Assembly: GCA_030830475.1 (NCBI GenBank)
Contig: JAURMX010000053.1
Span: forward strand, 1 to 40,696
DNA from: Candidatus Nanopelagicales bacterium
GTDB taxonomy: Bacteria; Actinomycetota; Actinomycetes; Nanopelagicales; Nanopelagicaceae
Reading direction: 5' to 3'
Length of the DNA: 40,696 nt
Shown here piece by piece: positions 19,056 to 28,737 of this stretch. Under the pieces are notes generated by a model. It did not search any database, was not told where the DNA came from, and worked only from the letters and a program-made list of their open reading frames with translations. Each line of letters begins with the position of its first letter. Within the stretch, counting starts at the first letter, position 1. The translations under genes were made by a program, and so were the position numbers.

Positions 19056-19061
19056 TAGACT
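19056..19061 (+). promoter_or_regulatory. Candidate -10 (TAGACT) for the ACT-domain gene
   Basis: TANNNT ends 7 nt before the ATG at 19069, 10 bp after the tRNA. No ribosome binding site is present. Read-through from the tRNA is an alternative. Confidence 0.35.
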
Positions 19062-19068
19062 CACTCCC

Positions 19069-19308
19069 ATGGCAATGGTCCGAATTCGCGTAGCTCTTCC
19101 TGATCGTCCCGGTTCACTCGGAGCGGTCGCTTCAGCAATTGGTTTTGCCGGCGGAGATATCCGCGGCTTGGTTGTTCTCTCCTCCGAAGGCGGTCGAGGC
19201 ATCGATGACATCACAGTGGCATTTCCAGGAAATGATCCGCAGGATTTAGTCAATGTACTAAGTGCAATTGGTGGCGTAGAAGTAATTTCTGTAACTCCAG
19301 TTAGCTAA
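19069..19308 (+). CDS. Small ACT-domain protein
   Basis: The 79 residues form a single ACT domain, beginning VRIRVALPDRPGSLGAVASA, with the glycine-rich turn GGDIRGLVVLSSEGGRGIDD after it. Such domains bind amino acids or other small ligands. A free-standing copy without an enzyme part may be a regulator or partner subunit; its ligand cannot be told. The start could be ATG at 19069 or 19075. Its stop overlaps that of galK on the other strand through the palindrome TTAGCTAA. Confidence 0.8.
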   Translation: MAMVRIRVALPDRPGSLGAVASAIGFAGGDIRGLVVLSSEGGRGIDDITVAFPGNDPQDLVNVLSAIGGVEVISVTPVS

Positions 19309-20428
19309 TTACTTTAGCTCCATCGCTGGGCAAAGAATCAAAGAATCTCGGGGCTTGGTACCCCGCATCTGCAAAAGCTTTCTCAATGGCTAGAGATATC
19401 TTTCCGGCATCTTCATCCTTTATAAGCGCTATGGCGCTGCCACCAAATCCACCGCCAACCATACGGGCGCCAAGAGCTCCATTTGCGTTAGCGGTATCGA
19501 CTACAAGATCTAACTCGGGACAGGAAACGGTGTAATCATCCCGCAGCGAAATATGGGATTGATTAAGCAGTTCACCAAACTCCAAAAATTGCTTGGCACG
19601 CAATCTTTCAACCGCCTTTAAAACACGGGCAATCTCTGACACCGCATGTCTGGCTCGTTGAAACTCTACTGAAGTCAATTTGTCATGATCTCTTTCTAAC
19701 TGCTGCATCTCAAGTTCACGCATGGATGCCACCCCAAGTTTGGCTGCGGCCGATTCACAAGAAGCGCGCCGCTCTGCATAACCGCCATCTATTAGCGCAT
19801 GGTGGGCTCTAGTATCGACAATTAATAAGCGCAGTCCTGCTTCTGCGAAATCAACGGGAACATGTTGTGTTGAAAGATCTCGACAATCAAGCAGTAGCGC
19901 ATACCCATTCTTTGCCATTAAGGAAACAGATTGATCCATGATGCCGCAGGGAACTACGACATATTGATTCTCGGCACGTTGGGTCAACTGTGCTAATTCA
20001 GTTGAGGATTTACCAAGTTGAAATAAGTGATTCAAACCGGTTGCCACGCTGCACTCTAGAGCGGCCGAAGAGGAGAGCCCTGCCCCAAGCGGAACCCTGC
20101 CATCTACATATAAATCGAGGCCTTTTTTAATCTCTAGTGCCCAAATAACTCCTAGAACGTATCGCGACCAACCCGTTCCGCCCTTTTGCTGCAACTCTAA
20201 TATCGAACTGTGAATCATCTCCTCGGGGCGCTGGGCAGAAACAATCCGAATCTGGTCATCATCTCTTTTTCTAATGGCGGATTTAGTCACAGCATCAATA
20301 GCAAAAGGGAGAACTAAACCTTGGCTGTAATCAATGTGTTCGCCAATCAGATTTACTCGACCCGGGGCTTGCGCTATTACCTCTGGTTTAGTGCCAAAGC
20401 TTGTTTCAAAGGCTTGCGCAATCTCCAT
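19301..20428 (-). CDS. galK: Galactokinase
   Basis: GalK phosphorylates galactose to galactose-1-phosphate. The 375 residues carry the family signature PGRVNLIGEHIDYSQGLVLP (near 22-41), the GHMP kinase ATP motif PLGAGLSSSAALE (about 116-128) and the C-terminal MVGGGFGGSAIAL. It follows galT with a 2-bp gap, so the two are cotranscribed. Together with the alpha-galactosidase on the other side of the shared promoter it allows growth on galactose-containing sugars. galE is not in the window. Confidence 0.96.
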   Translation of the reverse strand: MEIAQAFETSFGTKPEVIAQAPGRVNLIGEHIDYSQGLVLPFAIDAVTKSAIRKRDDDQIRIVSAQRPEEMIHSSILELQQKGGTGWSRYVLGVIWALEIKKGLDLYVDGRVPLGAGLSSSAALECSVATGLNHLFQLGKSSTELAQLTQRAENQYVVVPCGIMDQSVSLMAKNGYALLLDCRDLSTQHVPVDFAEAGLRLLIVDTRAHHALIDGGYAERRASCESAAAKLGVASMRELEMQQLERDHDKLTSVEFQRARHAVSEIARVLKAVERLRAKQFLEFGELLNQSHISLRDDYTVSCPELDLVVDTANANGALGARMVGGGFGGSAIALIKDEDAGKISLAIEKAFADAGYQAPRFFDSLPSDGAKVIS

Positions 20429-20430
20429 AA

Positions 20431-21540
20431 TTAGAGAGTTACATCCCGCAGCTGTTGAGCGGATTGCTCTGGTTTCAAATCCATCATAAAAGCGCCAAAG
20501 GCTGATTCAGAGCCAGCTAAGTACTTAAGCTTTCCAGGTGCACGTCTAATACTTTGAATCTGCCAATGGAGACGTAGCGCATCACGACCCTCATGAACCG
20601 GGGCTTGATGCCATGACGCGATGTAAGGCATGGTCACGCCAAAAACTCCATCAAGTCTTTGTAAAACCTCTTTAGCAATCGGCGCAAAAGAGTTGCACTG
20701 CTCTTCACTCAATGCCACCAAATCCACAACACTAGCCAGCGGGGCGATATGAATTTCAAATGGGTAACGTGATGCATAAGGTACATATGCAATCCAATGT
20801 TCGTTTTTCACAATAACTCGAGAACCATCAGAAATTTCTCGTGCGACGATGTCCTCAAGCAAGACCCGACCAGTCTTTGCAAGATGAGATTGCGCGACTT
20901 CAAGCATACGAGCGGTCTTAGCAGGCAGGTATGAGTAAGCATAAATCTGACCGTGAGGATGGTTCAAAGTAACGCCAACCTCTTCGCCACGGTTTTCAAA
21001 TGGGGCGATATGTTGAATGTATGGCAAAGCCGAAAGCTCTGAGGTGCGATCACGCCAGGCCTCTAAAACAGTGCGGATTTGATGATGAGATAAATCTTTA
21101 AAGGAAGAGTCATAATCTGAGGTGTAACAAACTACTTCACATTTTCCGGCCGCTGGAATTGCTGGCGCTGAAAAATCGGGATTTTCAGGTGCCAAAAATT
21201 CGGACTCTGGCGGTCGCAAAGAGGGGGAGCGGTTATCAAATACAACTACCTCATAATCACTCTCCGGAATTTCAGTCAAAAAGCCTGGGCGACTTGGCGC
21301 TAGAGGATTTAACTCCTTTGGCGGTAAAAAAATACGACCCTGTCTGTGTGCGGCAATAACAACCCACTCATTATTTAACGGGTCTAGACGCATCTCACCG
21401 ATCTGAGGTTGTTCTTCTACCGGTCTTTCATCTACAGCTTCTCGAACTTGGCCATTGGTGTCGTAATAACGAATTGTGCGACCATCCATCAAGGTGCGAT
21501 CTGTGCGCGTGACCCCTGCGCCTAATTTCTTTGCCACCAT
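20431..21540 (-). CDS. galT: Galactose-1-phosphate uridylyltransferase
   Basis: GalT exchanges UMP between UDP-glucose and galactose-1-phosphate (Leloir pathway). I chose ATG at 21540 (369 residues, starting MVAKKLGAGVTRTD). A more upstream ATG at 21579 would overlap the divergent alpha-galactosidase gene. Visible are RLDPLNNEWVVIAAHRQGR, a CEVVCYTSDYD region, and the catalytic His-x-His in GVTLNHPHGQIYAYSYLP. The HWQIQSIRR motif near the end holds further ligands. No ribosome binding site is obvious; TAATAC lies 5 nt upstream and may be its -10. Confidence 0.95.
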   Translation of the reverse strand: MVAKKLGAGVTRTDRTLMDGRTIRYYDTNGQVREAVDERPVEEQPQIGEMRLDPLNNEWVVIAAHRQGRIFLPPKELNPLAPSRPGFLTEIPESDYEVVVFDNRSPSLRPPESEFLAPENPDFSAPAIPAAGKCEVVCYTSDYDSSFKDLSHHQIRTVLEAWRDRTSELSALPYIQHIAPFENRGEEVGVTLNHPHGQIYAYSYLPAKTARMLEVAQSHLAKTGRVLLEDIVAREISDGSRVIVKNEHWIAYVPYASRYPFEIHIAPLASVVDLVALSEEQCNSFAPIAKEVLQRLDGVFGVTMPYIASWHQAPVHEGRDALRLHWQIQSIRRAPGKLKYLAGSESAFGAFMMDLKPEQSAQQLRDVTL

Positions 21541-21543
21541 AAT

Positions 21544-21555
21544 GAGTATTACTCT
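21544..21555. promoter_or_regulatory. Shared galT/galactosidase promoter core
   Basis: GAGTA-T-TACTC (21544-21554) is an 11-bp palindrome in the 21-bp gap between the two divergent starts. TACTCT (21550-21555) ends 6 nt before the ATG at 21562 and is the likely -10 of the galactosidase. On the other strand TAATAC (21551-21546) is a weaker -10 for galT. The two overlap, so the promoters should compete; the palindrome may also be an operator. Confidence 0.5.
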
Positions 21556-21561
21556 ACCTGC

Positions 21562-23655
21562 ATGTCTGCTACGGCTCATCTCTCCAATGGTGGAGTCGAT
21601 ATCTTTCTCGAGGTAATCGATGGTGCTTTAGTGGTGCGGTATTGGGGCGCCAGCATTGAGGGCGGATTTGAAAATGTCCCCTTTACTAGATCTGTAGCTC
21701 ACAGTGACTTTGATGCTGTACAACATCCAGGAGTGATGCGAGAGCATTCTCGTGGTTGGTTGGGCTACCCGACAATCTCAGGTCATCGCGCTGGACAAGA
21801 CTGGTCAACTAGATTTTCTGTCACTAAATTAGAGAGTAGCAATATTTCTTTTCGGGCAACTTTGCATGATGCTGATGCGCAATTAACTTTAGAACTCTCC
21901 GGACAACTTGATAAATTTGGTGTTCTCAAATCCACTATGAAACTTGTAAATCATGGCGCGGATTACACATTAAATGAAATGTTCTATTGGTTGCCACTAA
22001 GCGATAAAGCGGTGCAAACCTTGGATTTTGCTGGTCGTTGGTCCAATGAGAGAAACCCCCAACGTAGAGATATCCAGATCGGAAGATGGGTGCGGGATTC
22101 TCATGAAGGACGAAGTGGTCACAACTACACAATTGGCCAAATAGCTTTAGAGGCGGAAACTAATTTCGCGCGTGGTCAGGCCTGGGCGGTCTCTTTGGCT
22201 TGGAGTGGTGATGTTCAGTACTGTGTAGAAAAAAATTATGAAGGTGTGCAAAGCATCGGGGCAGCCGAAGTTTTGTTGCCTGGTGAGGTGATTTTGAAAA
22301 CCGGCGAGGAGTACATAGCTCCCGAGTTTTTTGCCTGGTACTCCAACAGAGGTTTAGATGGCTTAGCAAATACTCTGCACCAGCATTTAAGAGCTCGCAG
22401 TGTTCATCCAAAAAAACCGCGCCCGTTAACTCTAAATATGTGGGAAGCGGTTTACTTTGACCACAACGAAGCCAAGATTCGCCAACTCGTTGATATCGCT
22501 GCCGAGATCGGGGTAGAGCGGGTAGTTCTGGATGATGGCTGGTTTGGCTCGCGCAGAAATGATCGCGCCGGACTTGGTGATTGGATTGTGAGCAAAGATG
22601 CCTGGCCCAATGGCTTAGGTTCAATTACTAATTATGTTGTTGGTAAAGGAATGGAGTTTGGACTTTGGTTTGAAGGCGAGATGGTCAATCCCGATTCAGA
22701 TCTATATCGAAACCATCCCGATTGGATTCTGAATGTCGCTGGACGCGTTCCACCAACCTGGCGTCATGAGTTAGTCCTGGATCTATCAAAACTTGATGTC
22801 TTCAATCACATTCTTGAGCAAACCAGCAAAATTCTCTCTGAGTATCCAATCTCTTACATCAAGTGGGATCATAATCGCACCCTGGTGGATGCTGGTTCTG
22901 CTGGATATCCAGCGGTTAGAAAACAAACAATTAGTTTGTACCGCTTGTTTGCTGAATTGAAAAAACGTCATCCTGGGATAGAGATTGAGTCTTGCGCCTC
23001 TGGCGGTGCCCGAATTGATCTTGGAATTGTTGATTTGGTGGATCGTTTTTGGACTAGTGACAACAACGATGCACTTGAGAGACAACGTATGCAACGTTGG
23101 ACAATGCAGTTCATTCCACCGGAGCTATTAGGAACCCACATAGGTTCAAACCCGGGACACCAGACTGGACGGGATCTCTCTTTAGCTTTTAGAGCAGCAA
23201 CTGCACTTTTCGGTCATGCCGGTCTCGAACGTGATTTAACCGCGTTGAGCCAAGAGGAATTGAAGGCGTTAAAGAGTTGGATTTCGCTTTATAAGAGGGA
23301 GAGAAATCTTTTGCATTCTGGCGAGATGATTCGCATGGATTATCCAGATTCTTCACACTATCTCTTTGGCGTAGTTGATGGACAGAAATCTGAAGGTATT
23401 TTCTCCTACGTACAACTTCAGCCGATTGTTGCTTCTCATGCACCCAAATTGTTTTTCCGGGGCCTAAATGCGAAACAAAAGTATCAACTCAGTGTTATAA
23501 ATGAAGTAGGGGAGGCGCAGGTCATGGCCATATCTGCGCCAGATTGGCTGAATTCCGGGGCGGTATTGACGGGCGCGGCATTAGAAGAGGTAGGTCTGCC
23601 GGCTCCAATTTTGCGCCCCGAAAACGCGCTCTTGTTAAAATTGAAAGCGTTTTAG
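21562..23655 (+). CDS. galA: Alpha-galactosidase, GH36
   Basis: The enzyme splits terminal alpha-galactose from melibiose, raffinose or similar sugars. It has 697 residues and no signal peptide, so it acts in the cytoplasm on imported sugars. The GH36 order is an N-terminal beta-sandwich (about 1-280), a TIM barrel (about 280-610) and a small C-terminal beta domain. The nucleophile is Asp436 in YIKWDHNR; the acid/base is Asp500 in RFWTSDNNDALER. MWEAVYFDHNE, LDDGWFGSRRND and FGLWFEGEMVNPDS are further GH36 motifs. The matching sugar transporter is not in the window. Confidence 0.95.
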   Translation: MSATAHLSNGGVDIFLEVIDGALVVRYWGASIEGGFENVPFTRSVAHSDFDAVQHPGVMREHSRGWLGYPTISGHRAGQDWSTRFSVTKLESSNISFRATLHDADAQLTLELSGQLDKFGVLKSTMKLVNHGADYTLNEMFYWLPLSDKAVQTLDFAGRWSNERNPQRRDIQIGRWVRDSHEGRSGHNYTIGQIALEAETNFARGQAWAVSLAWSGDVQYCVEKNYEGVQSIGAAEVLLPGEVILKTGEEYIAPEFFAWYSNRGLDGLANTLHQHLRARSVHPKKPRPLTLNMWEAVYFDHNEAKIRQLVDIAAEIGVERVVLDDGWFGSRRNDRAGLGDWIVSKDAWPNGLGSITNYVVGKGMEFGLWFEGEMVNPDSDLYRNHPDWILNVAGRVPPTWRHELVLDLSKLDVFNHILEQTSKILSEYPISYIKWDHNRTLVDAGSAGYPAVRKQTISLYRLFAELKKRHPGIEIESCASGGARIDLGIVDLVDRFWTSDNNDALERQRMQRWTMQFIPPELLGTHIGSNPGHQTGRDLSLAFRAATALFGHAGLERDLTALSQEELKALKSWISLYKRERNLLHSGEMIRMDYPDSSHYLFGVVDGQKSEGIFSYVQLQPIVASHAPKLFFRGLNAKQKYQLSVINEVGEAQVMAISAPDWLNSGAVLTGAALEEVGLPAPILRPENALLLKLKAF

Positions 23656-23657
23656 CT

Positions 23658-25157
23658 TTACTTCAACCAATCTAAGGTTCTGGAGATTGCTTTCTTCCAG
23701 AGTTGATATCCCGTGGTTGCCAATTGACTATTTAAATCGGCGTTCCATCGCATTCCCTCTTGCCATTTAGCTTTCAACTCTGAGGTATCTTTGAAAACGC
23801 CAACCGCCAAACCTGCTGCGTAAGCTGCGCCTAATGCTGTCGTTTCAATAATCAGTGGCCTGACTACATCAACCCCCATGATGTCCGCCTGCATCTGCAT
23901 GCAAAGTGAGTTAGCGGTAATTCCACCATCAACCCGCATTTCAGGAAGTTTTACTCCGCTATCTGCTGACATCGCGTCCAAAACATCCCGAGTTTGGTAA
24001 CAGATTGCTTCTAGTGCGGCACGGGCTAAGTGGGCCTTGGTTGCCGCTCTAGTTAATCCAACAACAACTCCGCGGGCATCATTTCGCCAATATGGTGCAA
24101 ACAACCCCGAGAAAGCCGGGACGAAGTAGACGCCGCCATTGTCAGTAACTGATTTAGCAAGCGGTTCAATATCTGGAGCGGTAGAGATTATCTGTAATTG
24201 ATCTCTGAGCCATTGGATGGCCGAGCCAGTTACTGCAACAGACCCCTCTAGTGCGTAACGTGTAGGTTCATTGCCAAATTTGAAACAGACCGTTGTGAGT
24301 AATCCATTTTTAGATCTGACAATCTCAGTGCCGGTATTCAACAAAGCGAAATTACCTGTGCCATAAGTTGTTTTTGACTCGCCTCTTTCAAAACAGGCCT
24401 GTCCCACCATCGCAGATTGCTGATCTCCTAAAATGCCTGCAATTGGAACGGCAGAACCAACTGGTCCGGCCGGGTCTGTGGTCGCGTAGATTTCAGAGGA
24501 GGATCTGATTTGCGGCAAAATCGAGCGAGGTACGCCAAAAATATCCAGCAACTCCTGATCCCACTCCAAGCTCTCCAAATTCATCAGCAAGGTCCGGCTC
24601 GCGTTGGTTACATCAGTTAAATGAACTCCGCCACGAGGACCGCCGGAAAGATTCCAAAGTAGCCAACTATCAATTGTGCCAACCAGAGCACGATCGTTTG
24701 TCACCGCTTCTTGGACCGCTGGGACATTATTTAGTAACCAGTTGATTTTGCTGCCTGAGAAGTAAGGAGCTATAGCCAAGCCGGTCTTGTGGGTGATCAG
24801 TAACTGGTTCTCACCAGAAATTAAGTTTAAGAAATCTGTGGTTCTAGTGTCCTGCCAAACAATCGCATTGGCCAAAGGTTCACCTGTTTGCTTGTCCCAG
24901 ATAACGGTAGTTTCCCGTTGGTTGGTAATACCAATCGCCGACAACTCCGGACCTGAGATGCGGGCCGCTTTGAGTGCGCCAGCTATTACATCTTGGGTGC
25001 GTTGCCAGATTTCTGCGGCATCATGTTCGACCCAGCCAGCTTGAGGCAGGATCTGTGTGTGCTCCAGTTGATGCTGACCGACAATCTTTCCGGATTCATC
25101 AAAGACGATAAAGCGGGTACTAGAGGTTCCCTGGTCGAGTGAGCCTATGTAAGACAT
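23658..25157 (-). CDS. glpK: Glycerol kinase
   Basis: GlpK makes glycerol-3-phosphate from glycerol and ATP. The 499 residues are of normal length for the FGGY kinase family. Motifs are the N-terminal phosphate loop [25 protein letters not shown]-like [13 protein letters not shown], the glycerol-binding NQRET and the QDTRT segment. [16 protein letters not shown] and [20 protein letters not shown] lie in the C-terminal half. It is convergent with the alpha-galactosidase (2-bp gap) and divergent from glpD with only 18 bp between start codons. TAGGAT lies 7 nt upstream of the ATG, which lacks a ribosome binding site. Confidence 0.97.
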   Translation of the reverse strand: MSYIGSLDQGTSSTRFIVFDESGKIVGQHQLEHTQILPQAGWVEHDAAEIWQRTQDVIAGALKAARISGPELSAIGITNQRETTVIWDKQTGEPLANAIVWQDTRTTDFLNLISGENQLLITHKTGLAIAPYFSGSKINWLLNNVPAVQEAVTNDRALVGTIDSWLLWNLSGGPRGGVHLTDVTNASRTLLMNLESLEWDQELLDIFGVPRSILPQIRSSSEIYATTDPAGPVGSAVPIAGILGDQQSAMVGQACFERGESKTTYGTGNFALLNTGTEIVRSKNGLLTTVCFKFGNEPTRYALEGSVAVTGSAIQWLRDQLQIISTAPDIEPLAKSVTDNGGVYFVPAFSGLFAPYWRNDARGVVVGLTRAATKAHLARAALEAICYQTRDVLDAMSADSGVKLPEMRVDGGITANSLCMQMQADIMGVDVVRPLIIETTALGAAYAAGLAVGVFKDTSELKAKWQEGMRWNADLNSQLATTGYQLWKKAISRTLDWLK

Positions 25158-25163
25158 AAGCCG

Positions 25164-25170
25164 TATCCTA
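25164..25170. promoter_or_regulatory. Overlapping -10 elements of glpK and glpD
   Basis: TATCCT (25164-25169, plus) ends 6 nt before the glpD GTG. TAGGAT (25170-25165, minus) ends 7 nt before the glpK ATG. The two hexamers share five base pairs, so only one promoter can be open at a time. Both mRNAs would be leaderless. No clear -35 elements were seen. Confidence 0.55.
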
Positions 25171-25175
25171 AGCCT

Positions 25176-26840
25176 GTGCCGCTTTCAAATTCGAGCCTCA
25201 ATGAGCAGCAACGCCAACAGGCAATGCGCGATTTGGCTAGTACCGATTTTGACATTCTAGTTGTTGGCGGCGGAATCAACGGAGTGGGGATTGCTCTAGA
25301 TGCAGCCTCTCGCGGCTTGCGCGTCGCACTTGTTGAGAACTCAGATTTTGCCTCTGGAACTTCTTCAAAGTCATCCAAGCTAATTCATGGCGGGCTTCGC
25401 TATTTGGAGCAGTACGACTTCAAGCTGGTTCGGGAAGCATTAAATGAACGCGAGCTCATGGTCAGCACCCTATCGCCACATCTAGTTAAGCCAGTTTCAT
25501 TTCTCTACCCACTTCAAGAGAAGTTCAAAGAGCGCACCTATGTTGGTGCAGGTATGGCGCTTTATGACGCTTTACGTGGTTTCAAAAGGGCATTGCCATG
25601 GCACAAACATCTTTCACAGAAAAGAATTAGCGAGATAGCGCCTTCACTGCGACTAGATGTAGTCACAGGTGGATTTCAATACTTTGATGCTCAAGTTGAT
25701 GATGCTCGACATACGATGACAATTGCCCGGACCGCAGCCAAGTACGGAGCGGTCATCACAACCCGAGCCCGTTGCGAAGAGTTGATTAAGCATGGCAAAA
25801 GCATCGTTGGCGCAAAAGTAAAAGATTTGGATAGCGAAGAAATTATTGAAGTCAAAGCGAAAGCCACCATAATGGCTGCAGGGGTTTGGACTGATCCGCT
25901 TTATGAGAAGTTTGGTCTTAAGCCAGGTTATGCGGTTCGCATGTCAAAGGGTGCTCACATTGTTGTGCCGGGGGATGCCATCAAGTCTGAATCAGGCGTC
26001 ATCATTAAGACAGATGTATCTGTTTTATTCATTATTCCTTGGGGCGATAAGTGGATCGTCGGAACAACTGATACTGATTACAACGAAAGTCGTGAAGAGC
26101 CATTAGCAACGGCAGATGATGTCAGCTACATAATCAATCAAGCCAATCGCGTATTAGAGCCCAAATTAAGAAGAGATCAGGTGATTGGTGTCTTTGCCGG
26201 ATTGCGACCATTAGTTTCAACAGATCCTGATTCTCCAACCACAAAACTCTCTCGCGAGCATGTTGTTGATACTCCAATCCGTGGATTTGTATCAATCGCG
26301 GGTGGCAAATACACGACATATCGTGTGATGGCGGAGGATGCGGTAGATGAAGCTATCAATCATCTTCGACGTTTAGTTCCAGAATCTGAGACTGAAACCT
26401 TGGCGATCATTGGTGCTGAGGGCTACTCAGTATTAATGAATCAAATTCCACAACTGGCTCAAGAGTTCAAAATTCCAGAGTCAACCGTTGAACATCTGTT
26501 AAATCGTTACGGTTCATTAATTGAAGAGGTTCTTGCGCCAGCACAGCAAGATCCCGAACTTCTTCAGCCGGTGATTCCTGGATTGTCTTACATCGGGGCG
26601 GAGATTGTTTATGCGGTTACCCATGAAGGCGCCAGAAGTGTTGATGATGTCTTATCTCGCAGAACTCGAATAGCATTTGAAGATAAAGATCAAGGCTTGA
26701 ATGCAGTTGATTTCGTCGCAGACCTTATCGCGCCGCATTTAGGCTGGAGGAAGGCGCAAAGGAGCGCTTCAATTAAGGAGTACCAATTAATAGTTGAGCG
26801 TCAAAATAAAATTCTCAAGGCAGCTAAAAAATCTGCTTAA
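25176..26840 (+). CDS. glpD: Glycerol-3-phosphate dehydrogenase (FAD)
   Basis: GlpD oxidises glycerol-3-phosphate to dihydroxyacetone phosphate and passes electrons to the quinone pool at the membrane. The 554 residues begin with the FAD-binding motif [19 protein letters not shown] near residue 25, followed by [22 protein letters not shown]. The C-terminal alpha-helical domain (about 410-550) is present. GTG start at 25176, without a ribosome binding site. With glpK it forms a full route from glycerol to glycolysis; no glycerol facilitator gene is seen here. It is convergent with the lysozyme gene, with a 7-bp gap. Confidence 0.96.
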   Translation: MPLSNSSLNEQQRQQAMRDLASTDFDILVVGGGINGVGIALDAASRGLRVALVENSDFASGTSSKSSKLIHGGLRYLEQYDFKLVREALNERELMVSTLSPHLVKPVSFLYPLQEKFKERTYVGAGMALYDALRGFKRALPWHKHLSQKRISEIAPSLRLDVVTGGFQYFDAQVDDARHTMTIARTAAKYGAVITTRARCEELIKHGKSIVGAKVKDLDSEEIIEVKAKATIMAAGVWTDPLYEKFGLKPGYAVRMSKGAHIVVPGDAIKSESGVIIKTDVSVLFIIPWGDKWIVGTTDTDYNESREEPLATADDVSYIINQANRVLEPKLRRDQVIGVFAGLRPLVSTDPDSPTTKLSREHVVDTPIRGFVSIAGGKYTTYRVMAEDAVDEAINHLRRLVPESETETLAIIGAEGYSVLMNQIPQLAQEFKIPESTVEHLLNRYGSLIEEVLAPAQQDPELLQPVIPGLSYIGAEIVYAVTHEGARSVDDVLSRRTRIAFEDKDQGLNAVDFVADLIAPHLGWRKAQRSASIKEYQLIVERQNKILKAAKKSA

Positions 26841-26847
26841 GGCAGAG

Positions 26848-28458
26848 TTAATTTTTGATTTGCCCTTTGCAGGTATCAACTACAACCGGCGCCTTTGTTG
26901 GTTTAGGTGTTGGTTTAGGTGTTGGAGTCGGTTCAGCTCCTTGCTCGAGATTGAAAGATATGTTCTGTCTGATCTCTGCGTGAGTACCGGTTTGATCAAC
27001 AAATGCAACATAACCTTCAGTTAAACCCGCTGGCAGATTGCGCAGAGTTAAAGTCCAAACCCCGGAAGCATCTCTTGCCGGTGTTTGAGTTACCTTTGGG
27101 GGTCGCTCTCCATTTAATCTGAATGCCACAGTACCGGTAATTACCGGAGTTCCAGTTGGTCGCTTAACCTCAACTTTTATCCGTACTGGTCTATCTGTAC
27201 TGCTGGCTTTTAAATCTGTAATCAACATGGTGGTTGGTTCTTTAACCGGCATTAAATCGCCAGCCTGAGGGGTCCATACACCGCGGGTTAATTGCAAAAA
27301 TGAGGCGGTATCGCCGCGGAAAACATTTAAATCAACACGCGTAGATGCAACCCCATATTTCTTGCCAATTCCACATGATGAGTACTGCCAGATTTGCCAT
27401 AAAGATGAGCAATCGGACGTGGACCAAGAGTGAACGAAACAACCAAAAACCTTACGACCAGGCTCAGCGGTTGGATCCGCAGGATTCACACCATACTGAG
27501 CTTTCCATAAGGGATATTGCCGCAACTTTTCACTACGGACCATCGCTTGCTCTAAGAATGTCGGATAAGAGTAGAAAAATGGCTTGCGGCCAGTCTTTTC
27601 ATGCATGGTTTCCATCCAAGTTTCCGCCCACAATGTAACAAGTGCTTTAGGTGCGTACTTTGTACAGCGACTTCCAGAGGAAGCTACGCAGTTATTTTCT
27701 AAATCCAATGCATAAGGAAGATCTTTTTCTGTGTAGCCACCAAGACTGGATAGACGCCATATCGCTTTTTGAGCTTGAGCCTGTGCATCTCTAATCACTG
27801 CGTTACGATCTGTAGTATTTGGCAAAATTGCATAGTGATAGTAACCGGTGTAAATACCGGCCGCTTGTGCCGCATTTCGATTCATTAGTAAGTACTTAAG
27901 CGCTAATGCATCTGAATCATCGCGGGTATCGGAGGCTTTTATTATTACAAATCGAATTCCCGCCTCATACATCTTCACGAAATCAATGGGCTTATCCCCG
28001 GGATGTTGCCATCGGCTTACATCTGTTCCGTGTATACGACCACCTGGGCCAGTCAAAGCTATTAACTCATCTGGCGTATTAATTTCTGGTGCTGATTCAA
28101 TAAGTATTGAGCGGGTTCTGGTGACTAAAGTTTTTGATCCGATAGCTACCCGAGCCCGGTAAGTTGCTTTTCCAGCAAGGGCGGTCGCACGGGCTTGAAC
28201 CTTCCAAGCGCCGCTAGGTGTTGATTTTGTTCGTAATCTTGTATCGCTCCAGATGTTGCCCAATTTAACATCAATTCTTACTACCGCATTTTTTACTTTA
28301 GGTTTGATCACGCCATGAAAAGTTACTTTGTACTCTGGAAATGCAGGGGTCTGAACCAAATTAAAGGTGGAAGATGCTTTGGCTGCCTGCGCTGGAGAAA
28401 GAAGGGTAGCGGTTAAGACAATCGCTAGTAGTGGGGAGAGAAAACGCGGTCGAATCAC
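26848..28458 (-). CDS. Secreted GH25 lysozyme
   Basis: The 536-residue exported protein has a signal peptide (cut probably after AQA at 24-26). A beta-rich region of unknown type (about 30-120) precedes the GH25 muramidase domain (about 140-360). GH25 motifs are GTDVSRWQ with Asp146 and the catalytic pair Asp252 and Glu254 in YALDLENNC. A second beta domain, likely Ig-like (about 395-510), and a Pro/Thr/Lys-rich tail (TPTPKPTPKPTKAP) follow. It probably cuts peptidoglycan, either the cell's own wall in remodelling or that of other bacteria. GTG start overlaps the stop of the gene before it by 4 nt, so it is translationally coupled to that gene. Confidence 0.9.
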   Translation of the reverse strand: MIRPRFLSPLLAIVLTATLLSPAQAAKASSTFNLVQTPAFPEYKVTFHGVIKPKVKNAVVRIDVKLGNIWSDTRLRTKSTPSGAWKVQARATALAGKATYRARVAIGSKTLVTRTRSILIESAPEINTPDELIALTGPGGRIHGTDVSRWQHPGDKPIDFVKMYEAGIRFVIIKASDTRDDSDALALKYLLMNRNAAQAAGIYTGYYHYAILPNTTDRNAVIRDAQAQAQKAIWRLSSLGGYTEKDLPYALDLENNCVASSGSRCTKYAPKALVTLWAETWMETMHEKTGRKPFFYSYPTFLEQAMVRSEKLRQYPLWKAQYGVNPADPTAEPGRKVFGCFVHSWSTSDCSSLWQIWQYSSCGIGKKYGVASTRVDLNVFRGDTASFLQLTRGVWTPQAGDLMPVKEPTTMLITDLKASSTDRPVRIKVEVKRPTGTPVITGTVAFRLNGERPPKVTQTPARDASGVWTLTLRNLPAGLTEGYVAFVDQTGTHAEIRQNISFNLEQGAEPTPTPKPTPKPTKAPVVVDTCKGQIKN

Positions 28459-28727
28459 TCCGCTATTATCTCGATTTGCTCTCCAAAAATCTCAACACAC
28501 GCCTGTTCAAGCACTTTGCGATGTGATTCCTTGCGCACAGCTTTAAAGTCATGAACTCCACTCAACTTCTCAGCATCCACAAAACTTAATTTAAGTTGTT
28601 TTTTATCAAAAGAAACTAAGCGGGCGTCAAAAAAAGCGAGCCAGGCAACACGATTCTCCTGCTCCACCAAATCCAAAACCTCGTTCCAACGGGTTTTGAT
28701 TTCTGGCAAGGTCAAGGGTTGTGACAT
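28455..28727 (-). CDS. Small protein resembling the C-terminal domain III of DnaX
   Basis: The 90-residue protein has no signal or membrane part. Its pattern (W-x2-VL at 14-18, then ENRVAWLAFFDARLVSFDKK, LKLSF, and H...VLEQACVEIFG near the end) resembles domain III of the DNA polymerase III gamma/tau subunit, which binds the delta, delta-prime and psi partners in the clamp loader. No ATPase domain is attached. It could be a split-off tau piece, a partner protein, or only similar in fold; the link is my inference from remembered sequences. It starts 10 nt after the small membrane protein and overlaps the lysozyme start. Confidence 0.6.
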   Translation of the reverse strand: MSQPLTLPEIKTRWNEVLDLVEQENRVAWLAFFDARLVSFDKKQLKLSFVDAEKLSGVHDFKAVRKESHRKVLEQACVEIFGEQIEIIAE

Positions 28728-28737
28728 TTATTTGATG

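Noticed and set aside
21541-21579. Longer galT start at 21579
   Set aside because: It would run 18 nt into the alpha-galactosidase coding region; MVAKKLG at 21540 is the more natural start.
22160-22624. 154-codon minus-strand frame inside the alpha-galactosidase gene
   Set aside because: His/Cys/Arg-rich shadow peptide without any motif.
26832-26850. Hairpin TCTGC-TTAAG-GCAGA with T run as terminator of glpD
   Set aside because: Only five base pairs and overlapping the stop codon; too weak to list as a terminator.
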